Positions 1 through 11,955 of a stretch of 64,000 nucleotides of DNA are shown piece after piece. The notes beneath the pieces were generated by a model that saw nothing but the letters and a program-made list of their open reading frames with translations, was not told the origin of the DNA and ran no database searches. Both the position numbers and the translations under genes were made by a program. The stretch's first letter is position 1, and each line of letters starts with the position of its first letter. Origin of the DNA: Nyssa sinensis (taxonomy: Eukaryota; Streptophyta; Magnoliopsida; Cornales; Nyssaceae); contig VIRR01000547.1 of NCBI GenBank assembly GCA_008638375.1, positions 186,001 to 250,000 on the forward strand. Reading direction: 5' to 3'.

Positions 1-854
1 GTGACTCTTTGAATTTTAAAATTTTTAAAAAATTTCTTGGTAGTTAGGTGTTTTTTAATGAATCAATTAGATTGATTTGACAAAAAAATACAGAAAGAGT
101 ATTTTAGTAACAAAATAATTGAAGGACTTGTGAGATTAATATATTTAAGTGTGTATCTTGTAATAATTTTTGTCTTTTTTATGGACTTGTGATCAAAGGC
201 CCCTTTATAATATCAATTAGAGAGATAAAATAGTTATATATGTAATTATGTATGACCCATTTATGAAATGTATTGGTACTTATATTTACTAATTTAACTT
301 AATTGAAGTTAAAATATTATAAATTAAAAAAATTATAGAATCAGGATATTATGAGTTTTTTTTTTGTCTTGAGTATTATATGTATTTTTTTTATGAAAAT
401 CAAAATGTAGTTGAAAAGTTGCATATAAAGACTTGTTTTGTATAAAAATCATTTATATTTAAGAAATATTTATTGATTGATGAAAGTATGAAAAAAATTA
501 TTAATTATTAATTAATAATTCTAATAATTAATAAATTTTTAATCTCCTATATGTATTAATTATAAGAGGATTGATTGTATAATAATTTATATTTTTAATC
601 TTAATTAGTAGTATAATACTTATTATTGTTTTAGTAACTCAATGTTTGAAATTAAGCTTAACGTATATTAGTAATCTGACTATCTAATAGTTTATCAAAA
701 AGTTAAAACAAGCAGTATTTTATATCTTAAATCTTAATTAGTAAATAGCAATATAATACTTTTCTTTAAGTACCTCAACCTTTAATAATTTTTTTGTTAT
801 ATAAAGAAATATATGCATTAATAAATTCCTATGAGGGCAAATCCAAATGAAAAA

Positions 855-1044
855 AGGGAAGGTTTTGAAATTAAAGCCTTAAGATTCCTAAAAACATCAA
901 CTATTGTGTCTATATACAAAAAAATGCTCTTCTTTGGCCCAAAAAAGAAGATTACAAAACAAACTATTCTTCAAACAAAAAATAGTCATTTTCTATCCGC
1001 CAAAAACTTTTCTACTCCGCTCCTTTTAAATACACCATATAAGG
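855..1044 (-). pseudogene. LINE ORF2 C-terminal remnant, downstream half (copy A)
   Basis: Read on the minus strand this continues the zf-RVT remnant at 9224-9445, from which it is separated by the 8.2-kb insertion 1045-9223. The reading frame gives LYGVFKRSGVEKFLADRK and then a stop, followed by a decayed tail resembling the end of plant LINE ORF2 (a WxxWKERN-like region). In copies B and C the two halves are contiguous. It is non-functional. Confidence 0.6.
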
Positions 1045-1864
1045 TGTCATAGGGTTGAAATTTGACACAAAATTTCTTTCGCCTGTGCGACGTCAAGACC
1101 CCTGCCTTGACCAGCCAACCCCACGCACTCACGCCAAGAGGCTTATGAGATAGAACACAGCAACACACAAAGACACAAAGATTTACAGGAATCACTTTCC
1201 CAACCTTTTATTCACAATAATCCCAAACGAATACAAAGGAATACAAAGCCTAAGGGTTGCGAGACAAGAGAACACCCTCTCTTTCCTTCTGTCTCCGCCC
1301 CTCCCTATTACATTCTATTTATAGGCAAACCCTCACACGGTTTCCTTTTCCTAGACGGACTAGGATTGCGCTAGCATGTCACACGGTTTCCTTTTCCTTG
1401 ACGGACTTGGATTGCGCTTTCCTTTTCCTAGATGGACTAGGATTCCGCCAGTCCATCGCACAGTTTCCTTTGCCTAGACAGACTTGGATTCCGCCAGTCC
1501 ATCGTTGCCGCCGCATGTGCTGCTGCCTTGCATCAGCGCTTCACTCGGTCCCACTGATGCTTCCATATTAGCCATCATTGCCGAACCATATGCCGCCACC
1601 CTTGGTGATGGTGGTCGGACCACCAGCTTTCCATAGCAACACGCCTTGCCCCAAAGGTGCCAAGGCCTCAAGCCGCATGGGCAACCCGCCCATAGGAGCC
1701 TCAAGGGGGTACTGCCCCCTATATATGTCTTATAAAGATTTGTTAACCTGACCGGAGTAGACACAACCCCTTACAGAACCAGTTCTTCCACCCGTGCTCA
1801 TTTGCCTTGCCAAAGGCAACCCATGCGCCAAACTTGTTCACCAAAGGCATTGCCTTAACCCTTC

Positions 1865-3097
1865 TGATAACTGGTTAAAAAGTGTATATTTATTGTGTTA
1901 GTGTATATTTATTGTGTTAACTCTAGATATTCTTGCACTTTTATTATTTTAATTTCTCCAATCTATATGCATTTGCTAGTTAATTCTTATTTTATCTTTT
2001 TGCAGAGAAAGCTCGTCAAAGTTGATGATTTAATGGTGGATTTGGAGCAAAAGGAAAATATTGGGCTTTGAAGTGCTAAAAGAAATGGAAAACAAGTGAT
2101 TTTGGGTTAGAAGAGAGGCTTGATCCATATATAGGTGGACTAGGGCCCATTTTAGCATTATAGGCTCTATTTTGGAACACTTTAGACTCCCTTTTTGGGC
2201 CCCTAATGTCTAATTACGGGATTTTATGTTATTCTCCTAAATTATTATTTTGTAAGGGTATTTTTGGAAAAAGGGAGATAATATTGTAACCTAGGGTTTT
2301 GGAAAAGGGAGGAGGCCGTCTTGGAGATCTAGAGAGGAAGAGAAGAAGGAAGGAGACAACTCTAAAGAAGAAGATGAAGAACTCCATGGCTATGGTGGTT
2401 TCCTCTTTCACGATCATGGGCTAAGTCCTCTTATTCCTAGGGTTTAGATGAAACCCTAGTCAAGTAATATTACTTCTTTGTATTTTATTTTTGGGTTAAT
2501 TAGTCTTGGATGTCGATTGTATAACATTGAGATTTTATTAAAGCATTGATCGTATTATTCAATTGCACATAATCAATTTCTGTGATTTTGTTTATGTGGT
2601 TATACAATAGTAATATGTGTACATACATCAAAACCGTAGGACGAGTCATAACTCAGGAAAAACAAATTGTGACTATGACCTTAGAATTAGCGTAGACAAT
2701 TTGTATTGACCAAAGATGATTCGTGCTTAGGGTTTTGGTGCGTGATTTTCTTGATGATTGTATTGAGGCTTGTAGCCAAAATACGTCTTTTACATCCAAA
2801 TTGAATGACCCAAGAATTAATACAATTGAAGCTAATTACAAGATTAGTGGTAGATTCAACACCCTAGGAATTCTCTTTTAATTTGATTCCTCATTAATTC
2901 AGTTAAATATTTGCTTTAAATATAGTTTTCATTTAATTTTAGGAAAAATCAACAACAATCACTCTTTGTGAATTTCAATTAAAATTAATCTCAACTTTAG
3001 TTTTTAAATAATTAACAGTCTCTGTGGGTTCGACCCTTACTTCTCTACTATACTAGTAGTTTAGTTTGGTAATTTGATTGATTTCCACGACAGATCA
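1865..3097. mobile_element. Nested solo LTR
   Basis: It starts TGATAACTGG and ends CAGATCA, so the termini begin TGAT and end ATCA. It is flanked by the 5-bp duplication CCTTC (1860-1864 and 3098-3102). It is 1,233 bp long with no gag or pol. The sequence near its right end (about 3018-3060, around TCTGTGGGTTCGACCC) recalls LTR ends of plant gypsy elements. It sits inside the solo LTR that starts at 1045 and is therefore younger than it. Orientation is probably plus. Confidence 0.75.
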
Positions 3098-3185
3098 CCT
3101 TCGTTGCCCAAGTCATGCGTCCAACTGCACCTAAGTCAAAAATCCTTCAACACAACCCAACCTTGGAATCACTACAAAAAAACCT

Positions 3186-3400
3186 ACTTTTAGCGACGCA
3201 CATTATTAGCGACACACAATGTGCGTCGCTAAAAGTGCCTTTTAGCGACGCATAAATGCCTTTTAATGACGCACAAACAGGCGTCGCTAATAATACGGAA
3301 AAAATTAAAAAAAAATTGGCTTCCCACCTGAAAAAAAGGGCGAAACTATTAGCGACGCCCACGTGGGAATTAGCGACGCACGCCCGAGCGTCGCAAATAG
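3186..3400. repeat. CACTA left subterminal repeats
   Basis: There are about nine copies of the motif TTAGCGACGC or its complement GCGTCGCTAA within 215 bp, some slightly changed. In CACTA elements such clustered subterminal motifs are the binding sites of the TNPA-type protein. They match the dense cluster at the right end. Confidence 0.85.
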
Positions 3401-3822
3401 TTGGGTACTTATATATACTTTCGTTTTTTGCGCTCTGTCTCTCTCTCAAACGGTCTCTCTCTCTCAGACGGTCTTTCTCTCTCTCTCTCTTAGGCGCCAT
3501 TTCCATCACTTTGTTGGGTTAAAAACTAAAAAGGGAAGGGGGGAGCATATCGGGGAGGCATATGACGCCCAGGTAGGCCATTGTTCTTTCTCTTCTCTCT
3601 CTCTCAAACTCAGATCTATTTCATTGTGCTTCGATTGTTGCTCTGGCGTGCTTGGATTTTGCTCCAGTCTAGCTAGGATGCTTTTGTTTGAATCACATAT
3701 TTCATTTTCAATAGAAGAAAATGCAAACCTAATAAGATTAAAATAATTTTGGGTAGATGGATGGTCACTGCTAAATGGCTCCTTTGCTTTCTGATCAAAC
3801 ACTGGATCCACTATATATCCAT

Positions 3823-3856
<34 letters not shown>

Positions 3857-5606
3857 GTGCCCCAATTTGATTGTTACTGATCACAGTCCTAACAAATTCA
3901 ATGTTTTGTGATGCTATCAATTGATTTCCTGAATGTTAAAAATTACTCTTTCTGATGTTTTGAATAGTCAAAGGATGATTCAGATATTTTATTTAATAAT
4001 CGAAATTCTTTCAATTTTATAAATTAAAAAAAAAAGTTCAAAAGATTAACCTGATTTTTTTCTCAATATATATATATATATATATCTTTTGATTTTTTCT
4101 CAATATATATATATATAATACAAAACCTTGATTTATATAACTTTTTAATTTATATATTTACCTCCTATTCATCTAAAAGTTAACACTTTACGTTTAATTT
4201 AATTTTAATTTGATCCCTCAATGAAATTTTTATATATTTTTTTTACTATTTTTGTATAATTTTAAGTTTTTTAAGAGTCTTTTTGTTTGATTGAACTTCA
4301 TGTCTAATTTATAAATTTGTTTATATCAATAAATTTAGTTTTTTATAAAAAAAAATATTATTAATCAAAATTAAATTTATATACTTTTATTATATACAAT
4401 CTTAATCTTCACCATAGAAATGCTGTCCAAACACAAAAGGAGCACAGAATTGTTTTTCAAACAATAATTTAAAAAGTAGTGAATAAGAAATTATACAATA
4501 GATCATTCTATAGTTATATATGCATGTGTATGTATTCATATGTGCGTTTGTGTGTGTATATATATGTATAGTAATTAATCCGAAAAATTTAATTAGGGGA
4601 GGCCAAGTTAAAAGTATTAAAATTCAAAAACATTCATATGAATATATTAAAAAAAAATTAAGAAGGACCAAATCCTATTTTATTAAATTTTTTTAATAAA
4701 ATTAATAATAAAAAATATAATATTAAAATTCTTGAAGAGGCCATGACCTCACTTGTCTCCCCTTAAATCCATCACAGTACGCATACCGAATAGAAAAGTA
4801 CTTACAATAAATAAGAACTAAAATGTAGAGAATAAGAAACGACTCAATATTTCTACTTTTAGAGAGTATTTCATGAGTTTTGTTACATAATATGACAAAT
4901 TTTTTTATTTTAATATTTTGTGATGTATATGTGAGTTTGACTATATTACTAAATTCAAAGAGATTACTGGATCAAAGAAGAACTTCTCTTCTTTTATAAC
5001 TATAGAGTAATGCTTTTTTTTAATGCATCGGTTAAAGGATATTTTGGAACAGCTTATACATACTAAACTAAATTCCTCTCTCTATACAAGAAACAATAGC
5101 CCGGTTTGATTTAAAGAGCACCCTCTCTTGTACACACAAGATGCATGAAATTAAATAGGAAATCAAATTCATTGTAACATTGCTAATTAACAAAGCTAAA
5201 AATTCTTAAAATTAAATAGAAAATCTATAAATAAATAAAATAATTGTATTTGTTTTTTTTTTCTTTTATTATATTCTTACCTTAAGACAGTTGTTTTATG
5301 TAATAATAAAATATTTCAATTTTCTAACAGGAAAACCCTACTTCTATTATAAAAATAATAACTTTTAACACATATTTTGTCTTTAGCCTTTTGTTGTAGT
5401 GTGCATTTGAACCTTTTTTCATGTATGTGTTCATTCAACATGTATTTTTCCGTGGCTGTGTTTTTCCTCTCTTGTGTTTCATGTACGTGGATAGATGGCC
5501 ACTATAATTTATCCTAAGTCGTCACCAATTAAATCTCATTTCCGATACCACTGATACAATGTCTCTTCTTTGTTTTGACTATCATACTTGCCAACTAGGT
5601 GAAAAT

Positions 5607-5690
5607 ATGTCTTCTTCTCCAATGGAAAGGGAGCTTCTTATTTCCAGGCATTTCTTCAAGGTCATGATGCCTAGTTTCTTTACAGAACTT
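5607..5690 (+). pseudogene. Captured first exon of a B3-domain (REM-like) gene
   Basis: An ATG at 5607 opens 28 codons containing SRHFFKVMMPSFFTEL, the first strand region of the plant B3 DNA-binding domain (family pattern: HFFKV-x-LPS-F). The exon ends in phase 0 at a GTATGT donor (5691), where a B3 gene would continue with the (K)LRIP-KF segment. No later B3 exon is visible before the tandem array starts at 5821. I infer that the CACTA element captured a 5' gene fragment. The assignment rests on a short stretch, so the exact subfamily is unsure. Confidence 0.65.
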
Positions 5691-5820
5691 GTATGTTCTC
5701 TCTCTTTCTCTCTCTCTATATATATGTATGTATATCTGTGTTTGTGTGTGTGGTCAGTTCAAGTGTCTTTTCTCTTCTTAATGTAGCAACATTTCATAGT
5801 GACTCACACACTCTAATATA

Positions 5821-8162
5821 GTTTCAGCTCCAAAAAGGCCCATTTTGGGGTTTTGACAGACCAAAATGCCGGATATCGGCCTAAATATACCGAAACCCCA
5901 TCACACACCTCAAAAGTGATAAAATAAACTTGCACAAACTTACGGCACTCAGTTCGGATACCCGATTTGAAACTTATATAAGTTTCAGCTCCAAAAAGGC
6001 CCATTTTGGGGTTTTGACAGACCAAAATGCCGGATATCGGCCTAAATACACCAAAACCCCATCACACACCTCAAAAGTGATAAAATAAACTTGCACAAAC
6101 TTACAGCACTCGGTTCGGATGCCCGGTTTGAAACTTAAACAAGTTTCAGTTTTAAAAAGGCCCATTTTGGGGTTTTGACAGACCAAAATGCCGGATATCA
6201 GTCTAAATACACCGAAACCCCATCACATACCTTAAAAATGATAAAATAAACTTGCACGAACTTACGGCACTCGGTTCAGATGCCCGGTTTGAAACTTATG
6301 CAAGTTTCAGCTTCAAAAATGCCCATTTTGGAGTTTTGATAGACCAAAATACAACATATCCGCCTAAATACACTGAAACCCCATCACACACCTCAAAAAT
6401 GATAAAATAAACTTGCACGAACTTACGACACTCGGTTCGGATGCCCGGTTTGAAACTTATGCAAGTTTCAGCTCCAAAAAGGCCCATTTTGGAGTTTTGA
6501 CAGACCAAAATGCAGGATATCGGCCTAACTACACCAAAAACCCATCACACACCTCAAAAATGATCAAATAAACTTGCACAAACTTACGGCACTCCGTTCG
6601 GATGCCCGGTTTGAAACTTATGCAGGTTTCAGCTACAAAAGGCCCATTTTGGGGTTTTGACAGACCAAAATACAACATATCAGCCTAGTTACACTGAAAC
6701 CCCATCACACACCTCAAAAATGATAAAATAAACTTGCACAAACTTACGGCACTCGGTTCGGATGCCCAGTTTGAAACTTATGCAAGTTTCAGCTCCAAAA
6801 AGGCCCATTTTGGAGTTTTGACAGACCAAAATACCGGATATCAGCCTAAATACACTGAAACCCCATCACAAACCTCAAAAATGAAAAAATAAACTTGCAC
6901 AAACTTACGGCACTCGGTTCGGATGCCCAGTTTGAAACTTATGCAAGTTTCAGCTCCAAAAAGGCCCATTTTGGGGTTTTGACTGACCAAAATGCCGGAT
7001 ATCGGCCTAAATACATCGAAAAATCATCACACACCTCCAAAATGATAAAATAAACTTTCAAAAACTTACGGCACTCGGTTCGGATGCCCGGTTTGAAACT
7101 TATACAAGTTTCAGCTCTAAAAAGGCCCATTTTGGGGTTTTGACAGACCAAAATGTCAGATATCGGCCTAAATACACCAAAAATCCATCACACACCTCAA
7201 AAATGATAAAATAAAATTGCACAAACTTACGGCACTCAGTTCGGATGCCCAGTTTGAAACTTATGCAAGTTTCAGCTCCAAAAAGGCCCATTTTGGAGTT
7301 TTGACAGACCAAAATGCAGGATATCAGTCTAACTACACCAAAACCTCATTACACAACTCAAAAATGATAAAATAAACTTGCACAAACTTACGGCACTCGG
7401 TTCGGATGCCCGGTTTGAAACTTATGCAAGTTTCAGCTCTAGAAAAGCCTATTTTGGGGTTTTGACAGACCAAAATGATGGATATCGGCCTAAATATACC
7501 AAAACCCCATCACACACCTAAAAAATGATAAAATAAACTTTCACAAACTTGCGGCACTCGGTTCGGATGCTCGGTTTGAAACTTATGCAAGTTTCAGCTC
7601 CAAAAAGGCCCATTTTGGGGGTTTTGACAGACCAAAATGCCGGATATCGGCCTAAATACACCGAAACCCTATCACACACCTTAAAAATGATAAAATAAAC
7701 TTGCATGAACTTACGGCACTCGGTTCGGATGCCCGGTTTGAAACTTATGCAAGTTTCAGCTCCAAAAAGGCCCATTTTGGAGTTTTGACAGACCAAAATT
7801 TCGGATATCAGCTTAAATACAATGAAACCCCATCACACACCTCAAAAATGATAAAATAAACTTGCACAAACTTACGGCACTCGGTTTGGATGCCCGGTTT
7901 GAAACTAATGCAAGTTTCAGCTCCAAAAAGGCCCATTTTGGAGTTTTGATAGACCAAAATGCAGGATATCGGCCTAAATACACCGAAACCCCATCACACA
8001 CCTCAAAAATGATAAAATAAACTTGCACGAACTTACGGCACTCGGTTCGGATGCCTGGTTTGAAACTAATGCAAGTTTCAGCTCAAAAAAGGCCCATTTT
8101 GGGGTTTTGACAGACCAAAATGCTGGATATCGGCCTAAATACACCGAAATCCCATCACACAC
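5821..8162. repeat. 161-bp tandem repeat array, about 14.5 copies
   Basis: The phrase GTTTCAGCTCCAAAAAGGCC recurs at 5821, 5982, 6143, 6304, 6465, 6626 and 6786 and onward, a period of 160-161 bp. Units differ by scattered substitutions. Each includes a GATATCGGCC-like segment and TGATAAAATAAACTTGCAC. The array ends in a partial unit. Long minus-strand reading frames in it are a by-product of the repetition: the period is not a multiple of three and the same words recur in rotated frames. It is an internal satellite of the CACTA element. Confidence 0.95.
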
Positions 8163-8618
8163 CTCAAAAATGATAAAATAGACTTATGCTACTTTATGAT
8201 ATTCTTACTATTGATGCATGCAAAAAAAAAAATTATTCACATTTTATGTTCATATATATTTAATAATTGTTCTAATATATATCATTTGATCTTTATTTCA
8301 GATTGATCGAGATTATTGCCGCGTCGTCTTTATGTTTTGCATCGGAACTTGTTATTTTTATTTGTTTTTTTTTTCTTTTCATGGACATGTGTAGTTACAT
8401 TTTTGGAGACAATTTTTAATTTTTCTATTTAAATTGTACTTTTACAAATATACATTTTTTGGAGACAATTGTTAATTTTTCTTTTTTAATATATTCATTT
8501 CAGAATGCTTGAATTTTATTGTATATCGGGATGGATGATTGATACAGGTTTAAACATGAATGAAACAACAAAGAAAACAAAGCAAATATGGGTTTTTTTT
8601 TTTTTAAAAAAAAAAAAA

Positions 8619-9055
8619 ACTATTAGTGACGCACACTGAGCGTCGCTAAAAGTCACCATTAGCGACGCTCAGTGTGGGCATCGCTAAAAATCATTATTAG
8701 CGACGCACACTGAGAGTCACAAAAGAATACTATTAGCGACGCTCTGTGTGCGTCGCTAATAGTGACTTTTAGCAACGCCACACTGAGCGTCGCTAATGGT
8801 GACTTTTAGCGACGCTCAGTACGTCCTTGTGTAGTTTTTGCGACCCGCATACCCAATTTTTAGCGACGCTTATTGTGCGTCGCTAAAAGTCATCATTAGC
8901 GACGCACAAAGGGATGTGCGTCGCTAATACTATTAGCGACGCCACTATTTGTGATGCCTTAGTGACGCACGTTTGTGAGTCGCAAAAGACCTTTAGCGAT
9001 GCTCAAGGCTACTTTTAGCGACGCACGCGTGCGTCGCTAATAGTGCCTTTTGTTG
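8619..9055. repeat. CACTA right subterminal repeats
   Basis: This is a dense cluster of TTAGCGACGC motifs in alternating orientation, roughly every 20-40 bp, ending at the right inverted terminus. The right cluster is about twice the length of the left one. The inverted motifs can form many small hairpins. Confidence 0.87.
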
Positions 9056-9223
9056 TAGTGAATGTCATTCCACTCGTGAATGTAATTCCAAGTCCGGAAT
9101 ATAACTCCAAGGCATCTCAATCTTCAAGTAAGGGTGCCCGTGACAAGCCACCCCCACCTTGGCCTTGGCATTGGCCGAGGTTCCCCAATGCTTTGGCCGT
9201 GTCAAATCTTTGAGGGGCTAACA

Positions 9224-9445
9224 TAAGGCATAATAGAGCCATCTTCCACAACCTATGAAGAGCCTTAAAATTTCCCTACACCTCCATTTAAGGCCAAAAA
9301 TAGGTATCATCCAACTTAGGCCAAAAATAGACAAAAGCATACTCCGCACCTCTTTAGCCACTTTACATGCTATAAATAGGTGATCCACCGACTCCATACA
9401 ACCCGTGCAATGGTCAAGAAGTGTCTTAAGATTTTCTCTTACCAA
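9224..9445 (-). pseudogene. LINE ORF2 zf-RVT remnant (copy A)
   Basis: The minus strand encodes HCTGCMESVDHLFIACKVAKE followed by a W-rich region. This matches the zinc-binding domain at the end of plant LINE reverse transcriptases (C-x2-C ... DHLF-x2-C). It continues at 1044-855 on the other side of the large insertion. It is a decayed non-LTR retrotransposon with no full ORF2 nearby. Confidence 0.65.
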
Positions 9446-9700
9446 AAATCTAGAAATGTCCTAAGATTTTTTCTTTAAAATACCGTGCAATGGTCTAGAA
9501 TAGGTATCATCCAACTTATGCCAAAAATAGACAAAAGCATACTCCGCACCTCTTTAGCCACTTTACATGCTATGAATAGGTGATCCATCGACTCCACACA
9601 ACCCGTGCAATGGTCTATAAGTGTCTTAAGATTTTCTCTTACCAAAAGTCTAGAAGTGACCTAAGATTTTTTCTGTAAAATATCGTGCAATGGTCTAGAA
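9301..9700. repeat. Local 200-bp tandem duplication within copy A
   Basis: The segment starting TAGGTATCATCCAACTTA at 9301 recurs at 9501 with a few changes. Copies B and C have a single version. It accounts for most of the extra length of copy A and duplicates part of the LINE zf-RVT remnant. Confidence 0.85.
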
Positions 9701-10664
9701 GTGTCTTAAGATTTTCTCTTACCAAAAGTCTAAAAGTGTCATAGTAACCAAATAAGAAAAAATATGTTTCCTCTTACATTTTGCTTTCCTTTCCTTTCAC
9801 TGAATTTGTGAGCCAAATGGAGGATTGGGCTAAAATGTATTCAAACTAGATGGATTTTGAAAGGCATATTATGGTGTCAATGCCTTCTTGATGTGTTAAA
9901 CATGTGTAAATTTTTTGATTAGCAAGCAGTGGTACAAAGTAAGAACACATTTTTTGATTGGTTGACAAATGGAAATTTTAAGAGAGAAGAAAGTCTTTTC
10001 CAAAGGACCTTCATTAATCAGGTTTCCTTATCATATATCCTCTATTCAGCTTGGTCCATGTTGTACTATGGTGAGATGAAAAATGGGAGATTATTAAAAT
10101 TTGCAAACTCTCTTATTATTGGGAATAACTTAATTTGAATAGCATACATTTGCTAACTTGAAATCTAACTGTATTCCAAAATTGCATCCAGTTCTGCCAC
10201 TTCAATCTCATCTAGCACCTACCATACCATACTGTAGCTCTAGTGTGTATATCTAAGCATGAAGAGTTCAAGCCAACTTTGAATGTCAAAATCAAGACAA
10301 TCCACCAATTAATTTTGCAGTCTTCAGTACTTCAATATCAAGGCAGTGTGTTTGGCTTCTTATAGAAAAACCTGTAGAAAGGTTTAAGTGTTAGAATTAT
10401 TTTACTCCCAATCTTTGTTGTTCTCCAAGGCAAAAACTGGCCTTTTCAATTGGGTCTAAGCAAATAAAAATAATCTGATTAGTTGAGTCAACTGTTCTAT
10501 CATTCAATCCTAAAAGGCATGACATAATGACATATTTCCCCTGTTCTTAGTATAGTCTGTAATTAACCAACCAAAATCTTCTGATATTTATTATTGAAGC
10601 ATGCATGCAATACACTAGTGTAGGGAAATTCTAAATGCAGTTCTTCACAACTTTGCACAAATTT

Positions 10665-11090
10665 ATGCTTCTTATATGGCTTGGTTGCAAACAAATCTTG
10701 AACCTCTTTTTCATTCTCTTCTTTATCCAACTTTCTCATTTGCATGCACAACTCTGTCCTCAAGAATAGAGCTTTGCATTGCTCCAATTCAAGAATGTCT
10801 TTTCCTTCAATAAAAGTTTTTCCTTCTATTGTGATTATTATCGTGGCATTGTTTCTTATCCAAAGCTGGGGTCTTGGGAGGAGACTACTAATTGCTGCTC
10901 ATGGGATGGGGTCGAGTGCGATAAGGAATCAGGTCATGTGATTGGCTTGGACTTGAGCTACAGTTGGCTTTATGGTACTATTCATCCCAACAATAGCCTC
11001 TTCAGCTTACCACACCTCCAAAAGCTCAATCTTGCTTTCAACTTCTTCAATAACTCTCCAATTTCATCTGCAATAAATTTAATGACTTGA
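10665..11090 (+). pseudogene. Receptor-like protein (Cf/RLP type) N-terminal stub, copy A
   Basis: An ATG at 10665 opens a hydrophobic signal-peptide-like stretch (LFFILFFIQLSHLHA) followed by LCPQE and an in-frame TAG at 10767. After the stop the frame continues with SFALLQFKNVFSF, then SWEETTNCCSWDGVECD and HVIGLDLSYSWLYGTI. These are the LRR N-terminal cap (LRRNT) and first leucine-rich repeats of plant receptor-like proteins, cell-surface immune or developmental receptors. It ends at TGA 11088-11090 after about 140 codons, against roughly 900 or more for intact family members. Transmembrane and C-terminal parts are absent. The TAG sits where the family normally has a Gln codon (PQEQSFALL). 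It is clearly non-functional. Confidence 0.88.
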
Positions 11091-11955
11091 TTGGGGCAAC
11101 TAAGATTTAGTACATTTTGAGTTCATGCTTCCTCCAATTTTTACCTTGGTAGTATCACAAAATTAAGATTTCAAAGATATTAGTTATTTTGAGTTACCAT
11201 TCTCAATTGTGTACATCCTTTAAGGTGTACCGTCCTAATGGAAAGATAATGTGAGTAAAATATTGATCTTATACTGATCTTATATCACGAAGCGTCTTGA
11301 AACCAATTAGAACTCATTTTATGCATAAAAAGAAAACGACACTCATTAAGCCAAAGTGAAAATATGCTTGGACCGTCTTCCATCAATCAATCAATTTCTC
11401 TACCATGTTGAAACTCCAGTAAGAAAACAGACATCTAATTTTGGTATACAAATGTTTACATGTATATAATGATGCAATTATTGAAACTAAATTAACTGTT
11501 GAAACTGAATAATTGAATGTATTTGGTAAAAAATATTAACTATTGATGAATGTAAGAAAGTCATGTCGCATGCCAACTTAGATAAAATCTAATAATTGAA
11601 TGTATTTAGTGAGAAATATTAGCTATTGATGAATGCAAGAAAGTCTTGTCTCATGCCATAGTTACAACTCGCATAAAGTAGTATTTAACTTTTAGTTGGT
11701 TTCTAACTTGTTTGTGGCTTGTGCTTATTCAAATTTAAGCTTTTAAAAGTGACATATTCAAATGAGGAATCAGGTGAGACTGCACAAAAAAAAAGTTAGA
11801 AAACATTTAATTTCACATTTTTAATCCACTTGAATTTTTTAGTCCTACGTTTTTTTTTTAATGAAAATGTATAACGAAAAACAAACCTACAATACAAAAC
11901 AAAAGACAAATATACATAATGTAAAAAAAAAAAACTTTAATAGCAAAACAAACCT

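Larger units (their letters stand above)
3170..9060. mobile_element. Non-autonomous CACTA (En/Spm) DNA transposon
   Basis: It begins CACTACAAAAAAA and ends TTGTTGTAGTG, giving inverted CACTACAA termini. The 3-bp duplication AAT (3167-3169 and 9061-9063) is the size expected of CACTA elements. Both ends carry many subterminal copies of TTAGCGACGC in both orientations. The 5,891-bp interior has no recognisable transposase (no TNPD/TNP2 domain). It holds a CT-rich 5'-UTR-like stretch (3435-3495), AT-rich filler, one captured B3-domain exon (5607-5690), a 161-bp tandem array (5821-8162) and an AT-rich right part. It must be mobilised in trans if it is mobile at all. Confidence 0.92.
1045..9223 (-). 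mobile_element. Solo LTR with nested insertions, minus strand
   Basis: The element is bounded by TG at 1045 and CA at 9223 and flanked by a 5-bp duplication, TAAGG (1040-1044 and 9224-9228). Copies B and C have the uninterrupted site. After removing the nested elements at 1865-3097 and 3170-9060 with their duplications, about 1,047 bp remains. That length, with TGTTAG and TATGACA ends on the minus strand, suggests a solo LTR. Promoter-like TATAAATA (complement of 1316-1323) followed by AATAAA (complement of 1207-1212) fixes the minus orientation. No internal coding region is left. The family is not certain; a Copia-type LTR is my guess. Confidence 0.85.

Noticed and set aside
831..1195. Plus and minus ORFs at the left edge of the solo LTR
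   Set aside because: The plus frame runs over non-coding copy A sequence; the minus frame is a chance join of LTR sequence with the LINE remnant.
5813..8162. Series of about 70-codon minus-strand frames beginning MVCQNPKMGLF
   Set aside because: They are generated by the 161-bp tandem repeat; successive units rotate frame and carry random changes, with no sign of coding constraint.
9929..10138. 69-codon ORF present in copies A and B
   Set aside because: Conserved only as far as the duplicated DNA is; no homologous frame in copy C (stop present), no domain.
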